Assembly: GCA_002104985.1 (NCBI GenBank)
Contig: MCGO01000018.1
Coordinates: forward strand, 248,001-312,000
Length of the DNA stretch: 64,000 bases
Source of the DNA: Rhizoclosmatium globosum
Taxonomy: Eukaryota; Chytridiomycota; Chytridiomycetes; Chytridiales; Chytriomycetaceae
Direction of reading: 5' to 3'
The notes under the pieces are model-generated. The model did no database searches, had not been told where the DNA came from, and saw nothing but the letters and a program-made list of their open reading frames with translations. This document shows, piece by piece, positions 35,043 through 45,350 of this stretch. Numbering within the stretch: position 1 is the stretch's first letter; every line of letters begins with the position of its first letter. The position numbers and the translations under genes are program-made.

Positions 35043-36488
35043 TTACAATCTCCAGATAATCAACTTTCCATCAACACCAGACGTAGAGAACATGGTCACA
35101 CGGTCACCCTGAGTCAAGTAAGGACGAACGGAACTAAAGTAAAATATTGAGTTGAAATTCAATGAATAAAGGCGAATATCCGTACGTGATGGTGTTCTGG
35201 TGACGACTGTTCAACTCGACGTCTGCAGTAGTTTGTGCACGACTAGCCATCTTCTTGAACATGTCCATAGCACTGTTTTCAGTTGAAGCGGACTTAGCGT
35301 TACCCTTGTCAATACGGTCGACAATTTCCCTGTTAGGAGTAAGGACAGATTAAGATTAGAATGATGTAATGGTACTAATGACGATCGATACACACCACTG
35401 CTGTCCAGTCATTTTGAACAAGAATGGAATACAGTCGTGTCCAGCAGCCACGACAGCGTCTTCTGCAACAAAGGAGAGACTGACCAAAGGCAAACCAGTG
35501 GACAAGGCTGTGAAGACAGGACCCTGAGGACCATAAGAGAAGCTCACGTTTCCGTCGTGTCCAACCCAGGCCAAAACGTTTCCAGACGGAGAAAAGGCAA
35601 CGTCATGAACCCAACCACCGTTAGTGGTACCGAATTCACCACACACAGTTCCAAAAGGAAGCTTTTCACCCCAGACAGGGTTAGCAGCCCTAAAATTATG
35701 GGAATTAAATATAAGAGATACACGATAAGAAGGCTTACTTTGCGTCAATGCCCTTCACGTAGGCAGAGAAGACACGGGCTTTCATGTCAGCACAACCAGC
35801 CGCGATCAAAATGTTTTCAGGGTGCCATTCGATGCTGAGGACAGTGGAGCGAATAGGCTTACGAATGTGCTTTGTAATGTACCTAAATATTTGGATGGAT
35901 ATCAGACTGGGGGGGTATCCTCAAGGGAAGTGTGATCAAAGCACACGCACCAGTCATTGTCCACGTCAAAGTGTGCAATAGCAATGAGTCTGGAGCCCGT
36001 CGCAACAGCAAACTTGTCTTCTCTGGGCGACCAGCGAACGAAGGTGGCGGCTCTGTTAATTCTGAGGAGCACGAGCTGCGGCTTCCACTGGCCAGACGCG
36101 GCATCGAGTGTCCACACGTACGCGTTTCGGTCCTGGGCGCAACTGACAATTTTGTTTGTTTCCGGGGCCCAGTCGATGGACGTGACGAGTTTGTCGTGCT
36201 GTGAAGTGAATTGGGATTGGTTGGTTTTGGTTGGGTTTAAGGGTACAGAGACACAATACCTCCTCAAGGATCTGCGACAATGTCCACGAAGTCCCGGCTT
36301 TGCGGTAAATGTGCACCTCGTGGTTGTTTGGGCTGACTGCGACCTCTGTGTTGTGTTGGCGGTTAATAATGCTGCCACACAATAAATGCATTCAAAGGCT
36401 CAGTTCACGTACGGGTTCTGTCCTTGTTGAAGGCGTGGCAAGTAATTGGAATTCCGTGGAGGAGCTGGTGGACTTCAGGGAACGACAT
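35043..36488 (-). CDS. ARPC1: Arp2/3 complex subunit 1 (WD40)
   Basis: Multi-exon gene beginning [20 protein letters not shown]. Later exons give [57 protein letters not shown] and the ARPC1-diagnostic [20 protein letters not shown] (all read on the minus strand). The end is [10 protein letters not shown]40 repeats run through the whole protein. ARPC1 is a core subunit of the actin-nucleating Arp2/3 complex, acting at the cortex and on endosomes. Introns are short, with the usual CTAAC-like sites. The gene is convergent with the IQGAP-like RasGAP gene; both act on actin in other organisms, but the adjacency may be chance. Confidence 0.95.
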
Positions 36489-36647
36489 TGTGGAAGAGAG
36501 AACTGGTCTATCAATCTCTGTGTTTGGTGGAGAAAATAGGTCAATGTGTCACAGCAACGAACAGTTCATTTATTGTTAGAGGATTTGAGTAAGAAATAGC
36601 CCGTGTCATTCGTACGTCTATCATCATGCACGCAATAAGTTATCCCC

Positions 36648-38445
36648 TCATTCTACTCTTGTTCTCATTGAGAAATCACAGTCATGCAAATCAACAAGGG
36701 ACACACCAGTCCACACTCGATATCCAAGATATAGTCCAAAGAACAATGGCACACCGACAAACAAGGACAATAAGGCCCCAATATCCAACACAGGTCCCAT
36801 AATTCCAGTTACAGCCTGGCCAATCAGAATCAACAACCCAATTGCAATCGCTAAATAGTCCATCCAGGGGAAAAATGGAGCCACATACGGCAGAAGCTCC
36901 AAAGATTTTCCTTGCGCTTCCAATGCAGCCCGAAACCTCAAATGCGTCAAACTAATAGACAACCATGTCAAAAGACCGGAAGTTCCCGTGACGTTGAGTA
37001 ACAGATTAAATAGCTCTCCTTCGCCCAAGACAATTCCAAGAAATGCCATTGACCCAATACAGACAGTGACGAAGAGAGCCCACATTGGCACTCCATTGGA
37101 TGAAACAAGGCTAAAGATTGGATGAGCTTGCCCCCGCAGTGAAAGGGACATGAGAGTTCGGGATGCCGCATACATAGCCGAATTTGCCGTGCTGACAACG
37201 GCAGATAGAATCACCAGATTCATGACGTTGGCTGCACCATTGAGGCCAGCTCGTTGCAGGATTAAAGTAAATGGGGCAATCGTGATATCTCCGTTCTTGG
37301 CGGATAAAGATAAACTTGGATCATCATTTGCGATCACTGAAAGGTCAATATAAGCCCAAATAACTTTTGCACTGCAAGAACTCACATAGACCAATCAATC
37401 CGATAGAGCTCACATAGAATCCAAATATCCTCCAAAACGTTTGATTGATTGCAATCGGTACGTTCTTCCTCGGGTTCTCCACCTCCCCAGCACTAATTCC
37501 AACCAGCTCCGTCCCTCCAAATGCAAAGAATGCAATAGGAACCACAGAAAAGACTCCGCCCCATCCATTCTTGAACGGAGCCCCCTCAATCCACCAATTG
37601 GCAAACCCAAGTGCCGGCGCACCATCCCCAAACCCTTTCACATCCATCCACGTCGCCACGCAAATAAACAAAAAGACAGCCGCCACTTTCACACCACTCA
37701 GCCAGTACTCTGTTTCCCCAAACATGGCAACAGAGCGGGTATTCACAAAGACGAGAAACGCAAGTATAATAGCTGAAAATATCCACGCTGGAACGGCGGG
37801 GAACCAGTACGTCATTAGAATCCCTGACGCAACCAGTTCACTCGTCAGTGAGATGGCCCACTGTAACCAATAGTTCCACCCTAACGTCCATGCCAACGCC
37901 GGGTCAACGAATCGCCCTGCCTATATTCAATGGTGGTGTAAGTCATCCTCATATTTTTTTTTTTTTGCTTTTTGTAGTAAAGGAGGGAAAGGGGGGGTAT
38001 GGTGGTGCCTCATTCAGTGTCAAACAACTCACAAACTCATGAAAAGACCCTGAGACCGGAATCAAGGCAGAAATCTCTCCCAGTGATGTCAGGACGCAGA
38101 AGACCATGATACCAACGGTTACGTAGGCTACCAAAGCACCTCCAGGTCCGGCAATTGCGATTGACATTCCACTTGCTACAAACAGACCCGTCCCTATTGT
38201 CCCACCGACACTATATCCACAGTTACTCAGTGCGGTAATAGAAAGTTATGTTTCCAATAGTTATACCTCATCATGATGAGATGCCTTGCCTTCAAGCCTG
38301 ATGATGTGAGATGCGGAAAGTTTGATTAGAACCAGTCGGACGAACTGATACAAACTGAGATTCTGAAGATACCTCTATGTAATCCGACAGGGGTATGAGC
38401 TGATTGATTATGCGGTAATAGAGGAGTATGCTCGGTGGTGGTCAT
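36648..38445 (-). CDS. Amino-acid permease, fungal AAP/YAT type
   Basis: Multi-exon gene starting MTTTEHTPLLPHN, with GLHRG then LKARHLIMM and VGGTIGTGLFVASGMSIAI, the consensus fungal amino-acid permease entry to TM1. Later segments include LTSLGEISALIPVSGSFHEF, WTLGWNYWLQWAISLTSELV, GTELVGISAGEVENPRKNVP and NSAMYAASRTLMSLSLRGQA. These match the APC superfamily family 2.A.3.10 (Gap1-like proton symporters), about 12 TM helices at the plasma membrane. Substrate range cannot be read. Intron count is about four, the first exons being small. A poly-T/G-rich run lies in the intron near 37951-37990. Confidence 0.92.
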
Positions 38446-38621
38446 TGCAAGTTTGTGAAGGAAGAAGGATCTCTTTCTTTGTTTTGGAGGTCGATGACGC
38501 CTTCCCCAAAAACAGTTGCCCTTCGATCTTTCTGATCGGATAATAGAGTATTTCAGCTTTTTTTCAATCACCACTTTATAAAGAGAAAATAAACAAAGAT
38601 AGGAGAAAGAATACTACACTT

Positions 38622-40370
38622 CTACACCGAATTCAAGTAATGGAATACAGCCTCATTCACCCAGTTATCCTTATAGAACGACGCCCTTCTCGCTTCTTCA
38701 GCATTGATTCTAGAGTCTCCCAAAACAGTTTCCAAGTCCCGTGTCTGGCTTGCAACCCACTGGTTCAAAAACCCAACAGGATCTTTGGCGTATGAGAGCA
38801 TGAATTCACGCTTATGTTTGCACTGTGTTACTTTCTGAACGAGTTTTGTAATCTTCACTTTCGAATTTTAGTTACAGTTGCGAATCAAGTACAATGACAT
38901 CAGGTTTACCTCATCGTCAATTGCTGAAATTTCCTTGTAAGGGGTTGGATCGCCGCCTCCGACAATACTTAGAATATTGGCTTTGATAGGGCTGTCAACT
39001 TCGACATCAATGTCGTATCCAACGGAAGAGGTGGTTAGTGGTTTGTCGAGTTTGATGGTATAGTCGAGGGTGATTGGGTCAAGTGGGAAGAAGTGAGCAT
39101 TTAAATGGTCTGGGAGGTGAGTAAGGGGTGCTTTCTTGGTTTTAAAGATCTAATTTAAAGATTTGTTTAGCAAAATGGTGACAATTATTCCAAACTATGC
39201 TAACCTTTTGAAGAGCGTCATCGTAGTTGATAATGCGTTTGTCTTCCACATCTTGAAGCCCGTGCAACTTGTGATTTATCAGTTAATTCCAAAGAGTTAC
39301 CCAAAATATATTACGGCACTACCTTAATGTACTGCCACAAGCGCATTACAACATTTGTCTTGGTTTCAACTTGGACGTTGACAATATCCGCCAAATCAGG
39401 CGAAAGCTTAAACTTTTCCGGAACAGTGTCAACAACAAGTGCAATTTTGACCTGAACTTCTGTGTCTCCTTTCTTGGTAACTTCAAAACCTTCAAAATCT
39501 TGGTTTGGGGATTCATCTTTTCGCCACTATTGCAGGAGTTGAGTAAAAGGTGCGGTTTGGTGAGAGTGAGAAACTCACCTCAACAGTGTTTCCCTCTGCA
39601 TACAATCCCTTATCACGAACGACGCGAACAGAAATTGAGCGGAACAGAGAAGAAAGCTTCGCTCTCGCGCCTTTGTCTGATCCGTCTTCTTCCAACAAAA
39701 CCCCATGCAGCCGCAAAGTCCAAGAAGGAGCTGGAGCATTCAGGTCCAATTCAGATCCAGAAGCAGTACCAGGTTGTTGCTGATTTGCAGCTGAATTCTG
39801 AATCCACAGCCTCAACGTCTTTTTCGTTCGTGGGGGCCTTACGAGGGCTTCCTGCAGTTCAGCCTTCTTTGCAGCCACAGCAGCATCCAGTTTACGCTCA
39901 CTCGCTTGCAGTTGCGCGTACAGTTTTGCTTCAGGGACAAAGTCGAGTTTAGAAGGAAGAGTACGGTCCATCGGCTTCCTCCGTTTCTGTTGCAGCCGCC
40001 AGCCAGTCAAAAAAATGATGAAGTATTTAAATATCATCAACGTACGGGAGCAGATACGGCGTCGCCTGGTGCACCACTACGTTTCTGTTGTGGGAACCCA
40101 GCACCTGGCGGGGCTCCCATCATGGGTCCAGGCATTGGGAACTGACCGCCGGGCATACCCATCATGGGCATTCCCATCTGTGGCTGTCCGGGATACATCA
40201 TCGGCCTGCCCATATTCATCTGATGTTGAAACGAGTGAGCGAGTTGGCGATGGCGATGAACGGGCACCATCAGCCACGTCCGCGTCTAACAACAATACCT
40301 GTTGCATTTGCTGCATTTGCTGCATGGTCATCTGTTGTGGACGGAACTGTTGTTGCTGCTGATTTTGCAT
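38622..40370 (-). CDS. SWI/SNF-type chromatin remodelling subunit (BAF60/SWP73/Ssr3)
   Basis: Multi-exon gene. The N-terminus is Gln/Met-rich (MQNQQQQQFRPQQMTMQQM), then Pro/Gly/Met-rich (PMMYPGQPQMGMPMMGMPG). The conserved core starts KPMDRTLPSKLDFVPEAKLY, followed by WTLRLHGVLLEED and LSSLFRSISVRVVRDKGLYA. The SWIB region is read in later exons (about 39470-38950). The last exon carries HKREFMLSYAKDPVGFLNQW, RRASFYKDNWVNEAVFHYL, matching the SMARCD C-terminus. The protein bridges remodeller subunits and transcription factors in SWI/SNF and RSC complexes. The promoter is shared in a 70-bp divergent spacer with the RBR ligase gene at 40441. Confidence 0.9.
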
Positions 40371-40440
40371 TGTTGGTTCTTTTTTGTGTAATAAAAAGTA
40401 GATTAAAGAAAAGAGAAGAAGAGGAGCAGCAAGGCACGCA

Positions 40441-42368
40441 ATGACGACTTCCGACATTGACAGCGAAAGCGACGATGGCAGCACCTTCGAGTACAACAGT
40501 GCGAGTGAGAGTGAGAGTGAGAGTTACTCTGAGGCTGTCGATGCAGGCGAGACAGAGGACAGCACCACCTTCGACGTTGGAGGCAAGTCCACTTCGAACG
40601 CCAAAGCCAAGTGGTCCTGCCACACCGTCTCGTTTCTCCAAAGTCGCCGCTCTCAAAATGCCGCCAATCTCGCTTCGTTGATTGGCGCATCGGACGCTGC
40701 GGCTGCCCTGCTTCTGGATCGCTTTCCACAGCGACCCGAGGACATTGCTTCGACCTTCTTTGACGACCAAGAAAAGGTGCTGAGACTAGTCGGCATTCGT
40801 TCGCTGCACTTTGATCCCGTCTTTGTCACGGCCCTGCCTGGTGCGTACTAATGTCCCACTCACTCACTCAGCTAACTATGTACACTCACACAGGCTTCGA
40901 ATGCCCAATCTGCTTCGCTAATGAACCAGATGATCCAACCCTTGCGCTGCAGTGTGGTCACAGAGCCTGTCTGTCTTGCTATTCTCGCTACATTGACCAA
41001 AAGATCACTCAAGAAGGCCAAGTCCGCATTCAGTGTCTCTCCCCGAAATGCACCCTCCACATTGATGAATCAACTATCCAAATGATGGTCAATCCCGACA
41101 TCTATTCAAAGTATTCTGACTTGGTCATCAAACACCACATTTCTGAAAACCCATCACTTCGATTCTGCCCTTCTCCCAAAGGCTGTGATCTGGTCATTGA
41201 ATATCGAATCCCTACTTCGCTAGCAAAAGAACTCTCTCCCCTTGTCACTTGCGATTGCGGTCACTCCTTCTGTTTTGGCTGTTCTCTCCCCGATCATCGT
41301 CCTGCTCCCTGCCCCGTCGTTAAACTATGGCTCAAAAAGTGCAAAGATGATTCAGAAACGGCTAATTGGATTCATGCCAACACAAAAGGTACGTTAAGAA
41401 TACAATCCGTTTGCATAGTGAAAAAGTGGTTATGGAGTGAGCATAGCGAACTGATTGTGTCCCGTGGGCACGAGCAGAGTTAAGCGTGAGCGTAGCAAAC
41501 AAAGCGAACCGATTGCGTCGCGAGGGCACGAGCAGAGCTCGATTCCAACAGACGAAGCGAAGAAAGAGTCAGTAGAGTATGGCAAGGCTTTTTATACACA
41601 TTGGATAGATAACAAAAGTAATCCAACTAACCTTAATATCCAAGACTGTCCAAAATGTGACTCGGCAATCGAAAAGAACGGTGGATGCAACCATATTCAC
41701 TGTCGAAAATGCAACTACCATTTCTGTTGGGTGTGTATGGGAGAATTTCTCGGATACGACAAGCACAGTTGTGCATTATGGAAGGAAGTTGAAATTGACA
41801 ACTCGACCACTGACGCAAAAGCTCACGCAAGACAAGCACTTAAGCGATATATGCATGTAAGTTAACTTGTTCTACTTTCTTGAATTACGTTGTTTTATTG
41901 CTAATTATTTTCAAAAAGTATTTCACACGATACCAAAACCACCATCTTTCAGCAACTCTCGACCTTGCCCTCTCCGCAAAAATTGAAACCGCAATGCACG
42001 CACTCCAAGAAACATCCCACCTCTCCTGGATCGACGTTCAATTCCTCAACACTGCAAAACATACCCTCGTCGCATCTAGGTCAATTCTTCAATGGACGTA
42101 TTGTCTCGCGTTTTATCTCAAACCAGGCGATCTCGCAACGTTTTTGTTTGAAGACAATCAGCAGGACCTTGAAGCTGCCGTTGAAGCCTTATCAGCTCTT
42201 CTTGAACGTGATTTTATGGAAGTGGACAAGATTCCGGACCTGAAGAAACAGATTTTGGACAAGAGTGTGTATGTGATGCAGAGACAAGATAAACTCTTGG
42301 AGTGTACGGTTCAGGATTTGGAGGAAGGTCGGTTGACTTGGGATTCTGTGGTGGGACCTCTGCGCTAA
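40441..42368 (+). CDS. RBR E3 ubiquitin ligase, Ariadne type (copy 1)
   Basis: Four exons (40441-40840, 40894-41388, 41645-41856, 41919-42368) give about 518 residues. The N-terminus is acidic (SESDDGSTFEYNSASESESE), as in Ariadne/HHARI. RING1 begins at FECPICFANEPD, then CGHRACLSCY. The IBR has CPSPKGCDLVIEY and CDCGHSFCFGC. RING2 is DCPKCDSAIEKNGGCNHIHC with FCWVC; the Cys of NGGCNH is the catalytic acceptor by homology to HHARI. The Ariadne helical domain follows (YFTRYQNHHLSATLDLALS, LSWIDVQFLNTA). RBRs pass ubiquitin through a Cys thioester and often act with cullin-RING ligases. Intron 3 is unusually long (256 nt) and repeat-bearing. A second copy lies in inverted orientation at 45351-47226. 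Confidence 0.93.
41389..41644 (+). repeat. Inflated repeat-bearing intron of RBR copy 1
   Basis: The other introns of this gene are 53-62 nt; this one is 256 nt. It contains two imperfect copies (about 41432-41475 and 41488-41540) with the pattern GTGAGC(A/G)TAGCGAAC/AAAC, then a CGATTG(T/C)GTC stretch and GGGCACGAGCAGAG. Its end, CTTAATATCCAAG, is a normal acceptor. A related motif occurs in the intron at the same place in RBR copy 2. Confidence 0.75.
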
Positions 42369-42823
42369 ACTTGCTTATTGGCGAACTGATTGCTTTTCGC
42401 TCTACTATCATTATAATAAATCCCCTGTATTATTGAATTCATGTCTGCGAAATAAACTAGGTGTTTGCGGTTAGTTCGGCAACCAAAGCGAGGTTCTCAA
42501 TTTGGACCAGTCCGATGAAGATCAACATGATCTCAAACGGTTGTACAATATTAAAACTGTTCAGTACAAATATTTAAAGCGCAATAATCTTAATGCGAAC
42601 TATCCTTTTTGGGCTTGCAGTTGGAACGTCAGCCAATTTGCGACTCGTCAGCTAATTTGACTTGAACCGTTCCCAGCGCGCTTCTTGTCACCTTGAATAT
42701 TAAAATTCATGTATCTCAATACACATTCTAATGGCGAGATGACATATGTACGGACTATGAAACAGTACTCACACATAAGGGTGGCAAGACACAAAATAAC
42801 TGTTCAAAAGTATCTCCAAACCA
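42369..42823. other. Spacer with a possible signal-peptide exon for the downstream gene
   Basis: This 455-bp interval holds AT-rich sequence. A TATTTAAA element occurs at 42571, followed by an ATG at 42593 that opens MRTILFGLAVGTSA, a plausible signal peptide. One in-phase splice (donor after GGAAC near 42627, acceptor CAAAAG at 42810) would join it to the frame at 42824. The donor GTCAGC is weak, so this is a suggestion only. Confidence 0.35.
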
Positions 42824-44266
42824 ATGATAGTAGCAACAAACTACACAGGCGGCGTCTTTGAGAAGCTGTATCTCAATGCCTTTGACTGTCCCGGCATACC
42901 CCAACCGAATGCAACTGCTTTGGCCTGTTTGGCATTCTCTGTCAAAGACTTCTCAACAGCAGAGAATCCAATTTTGTTTGAGACGATCACAAGCAACATT
43001 GTCTGGAAGGATACAACACACTGTTCCGGTGATTTCGCCGATCGTATTCAAGCTGTGTATGGGAAACCTATCAGTGACTTTGAGCCTCCCGACGTCAATG
43101 TCAGATTCAACCTTGTTACCTCCTTCGTTGAAAGTATTTGGTTTGATTTGACGCTTTCTTCAGACAAGACACCGATTCCCGTCCGCCGCGCAGATGAGGC
43201 CTTTTTCTGTTCACTTACCTATGCTTCAACTGCGGTTCGCTACTCTGGACCCCTGAGTATCCTTGCTGAAAACAACCCAGTTTGTGGAGCCAATGCGCCA
43301 AAATTAGTTTGGGACCCAAAGGTTGCCCAGTACACTTTCGGTGTTGTCCAATACATTGACAGTCAAGGAAGTGCCACCTTTAACATCATCAACCCTAATG
43401 GTACTTCGATTGCTACAAGCTCTGATTTGGCTGCCGCGTATAACGTCCAGACCTCCGCTATCATTTACAAGCTGATCAATAACGTCCAGTTTTCCCTCAC
43501 TGTAACCGCCAACAAGGATTCTCCATCTGCCGACAATTCGTGTGTTTACGAATACCACTTGTTCCAAGTCCCTGAGACCCAAGGTCGAAGCTATTCGTTC
43601 TACAGTGTTGAAGCTGGTGAAATCCCGCTTCTTCAAAACGCAACCATTTCTGACGGCTGTATCGACACATTGTATGACATTGGTGCAGTTACCAGTGCTC
43701 CGGGCGAATTTGCATTTACCAACAGTACCACATCCGCTTGTGGGTCTGGAGAACTTCAGAAGCGTTTTGCTCGTTTGTACGATGAGAAGAAGTATTCCTT
43801 CACAGTTCGTCTGTTGACTGCTGCCGTCATCTCGGTTTATGTTTCCGACCACCCAGAAATGGGCAACTTGAACAGGGGTGAACGTCGTGACGGTCTTCAG
43901 AATACACGCTACCTCTTTGTTGATCGTAATACCCTTCCAAAGGCTACTTCCACTATTGCTACAACTGTTTCGACCGTGGTTCCTACAAGTGTTAGCACTA
44001 CTACCGTTGTTGCTACTCGTGCTTCCAGTGCACCGTTGGCTAGTAACACTGTTGTTACTACTTCCGCCGCCATTCTCACCACCACTTCGTCTGTTGTGGT
44101 TGTACCAACTGGTTACCAGACACCAAACAACAACAATTATGAAGGCCCATCCAATTACGGAGGACCAGCCCCCGCTACGTCACTTAACCCAGGCTTGTAC
44201 AGGGGCAACGCCGCTGGAAAAGTTGGAGTCATTTTTTCCTTGCTTGCTGGTTTCCTCCTTTCTTGA
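42824..44266 (+). CDS. Probable secreted GPI-type surface protein of unknown family
   Basis: One long exon of 480 codons from the first ATG after an in-frame TAA at 42797. The N-terminal three quarters form a globular Cys-containing region with many potential N-glycosylation sites (for example NAT, NGT, NST). A Ser/Thr/Val stalk follows (about residues 375-425), then a Asn/Tyr/Pro/Gly segment and a hydrophobic end (VGVIFSLLAGFLLS) typical of a GPI signal. There is no signal peptide at 42824, so an upstream exon is likely (see the spacer). A basic RRADE pair and a KRFARLYDEKK segment lie within it. I do not recognise the globular domain. Confidence 0.7.
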   Translation: MIVATNYTGGVFEKLYLNAFDCPGIPQPNATALACLAFSVKDFSTAENPILFETITSNIVWKDTTHCSGDFADRIQAVYGKPISDFEPPDVNVRFNLVTSFVESIWFDLTLSSDKTPIPVRRADEAFFCSLTYASTAVRYSGPLSILAENNPVCGANAPKLVWDPKVAQYTFGVVQYIDSQGSATFNIINPNGTSIATSSDLAAAYNVQTSAIIYKLINNVQFSLTVTANKDSPSADNSCVYEYHLFQVPETQGRSYSFYSVEAGEIPLLQNATISDGCIDTLYDIGAVTSAPGEFAFTNSTTSACGSGELQKRFARLYDEKKYSFTVRLLTAAVISVYVSDHPEMGNLNRGERRDGLQNTRYLFVDRNTLPKATSTIATTVSTVVPTSVSTTTVVATRASSAPLASNTVVTTSAAILTTTSSVVVVPTGYQTPNNNNYEGPSNYGGPAPATSLNPGLYRGNAAGKVGVIFSLLAGFLLS

Positions 44267-44344
44267 TACATAAACGTTACTGATCTCATTAGATATAATA
44301 AGAAATATACTCATTAAATACAAATAAAGTAGAAGTGAAAAAGA

Positions 44345-45295
44345 ATGAACTCCAATACCCTTCCCACCCTTCCCACTGAGCTCATCTTCTCCATCTTCTC
44401 ATGGCTCAGCCCCATCGAAGCCCTCAAACTACGCACCTTATGCAAACGCATTCAAACGTGTCTCAAAACAAGCCACTTTGCCCTCCTCGTGACAGCCCGG
44501 TTCCTCCACGGCACAGACACAGACTTCCTCATCAGCAACAAGTCCTTTGACCAACTGTTTTTCAAGTTCCCTGAACCCTACTCGCGTCTTGCCGCCGAGC
44601 ATCTGTGTGTCGTTATGGCGCGGCACTCGTACATCCAGTTACGCTGGGACGACCTGACTCTCGCGAACGTGGCTCTTCCGCCGGCCGTCAAGTACCTGAC
44701 ATACTTTTGGTACCTTCAGATTTCAAAGACAGAACTGACGGGCTGTTTGCCTGTTGAGCTGTTTGGGCTGGTCAAGTTGAAAGTCCTTGACCTCTCCGAC
44801 AACAAGATCACGGGTCCGTTGCCAAATGAAGTGGGACAATTAGTGAATTTGGAATGTCTGTGTTTGCGCAGGAATCAAATGAACGGTCCAATTCCAGAGT
44901 CGATTGGGGAATTGAAACAACTAGTGCAGCTTGTGTTAAATGATAACGAGTTTACCACGCTTCCTCAAAGTATTGGGGAGCTGTCAAAATTAGAGGCTCT
45001 GCATTTGTCGTGCAATAATATCGGCGGGAGACTTCCCAGCACACTTGGGCGGCTCCAAAGTCTCGTTTTCTTACTGTTAAACAATAATCTATTTGAGGGC
45101 GAGATTCCTGTTGAGATTGCAAGGTTGGAATCTCTACGATTTGGAGACTTCTCTTCAAACAAGCTGTCGGGTCTGATTCCAAATGAATTTGTTGACTTGA
45201 TTCAGCTCGAAGCTTTGGATCTGCGAGGAAATTCGTTGTGGAGAGACCCCACTCTAACAAACGTGGATATTGATTGGCGTCACGTTCTCCTTTGA
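44345..45295 (+). CDS. Short F-box/LRR protein
   Basis: Single exon, 316 residues. The F-box is at the very start (LPTLPTELIFSIFSWLSP, LRTLCKRIQTCLKT), with no coiled coil before it. About six plant-type LRRs follow from about residue 125 (LSDNKITGPLPNEVG, RRNQMNGPIPESIG, SNKLSGLIPNEF). It is likely an SCF substrate receptor by family. It is convergent with RBR copy 2 (55 bp between stops), so two ubiquitin-system genes adjoin. Confidence 0.85.
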   Translation: MNSNTLPTLPTELIFSIFSWLSPIEALKLRTLCKRIQTCLKTSHFALLVTARFLHGTDTDFLISNKSFDQLFFKFPEPYSRLAAEHLCVVMARHSYIQLRWDDLTLANVALPPAVKYLTYFWYLQISKTELTGCLPVELFGLVKLKVLDLSDNKITGPLPNEVGQLVNLECLCLRRNQMNGPIPESIGELKQLVQLVLNDNEFTTLPQSIGELSKLEALHLSCNNIGGRLPSTLGRLQSLVFLLLNNNLFEGEIPVEIARLESLRFGDFSSNKLSGLIPNEFVDLIQLEALDLRGNSLWRDPTLTNVDIDWRHVLL

Positions 45296-45350
45296 TTTGG
45301 GGATTGAAGTGCAATGATAGCAATGATATTAATATCATTATGTATTTACA

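Noticed and set aside
41389..41644. Coding exon with the ORF through the RBR copy 1 repeats
   Set aside because: The open frame crosses a splice donor and holds non-conserved repeats; copy 2 has an intron at the same place.
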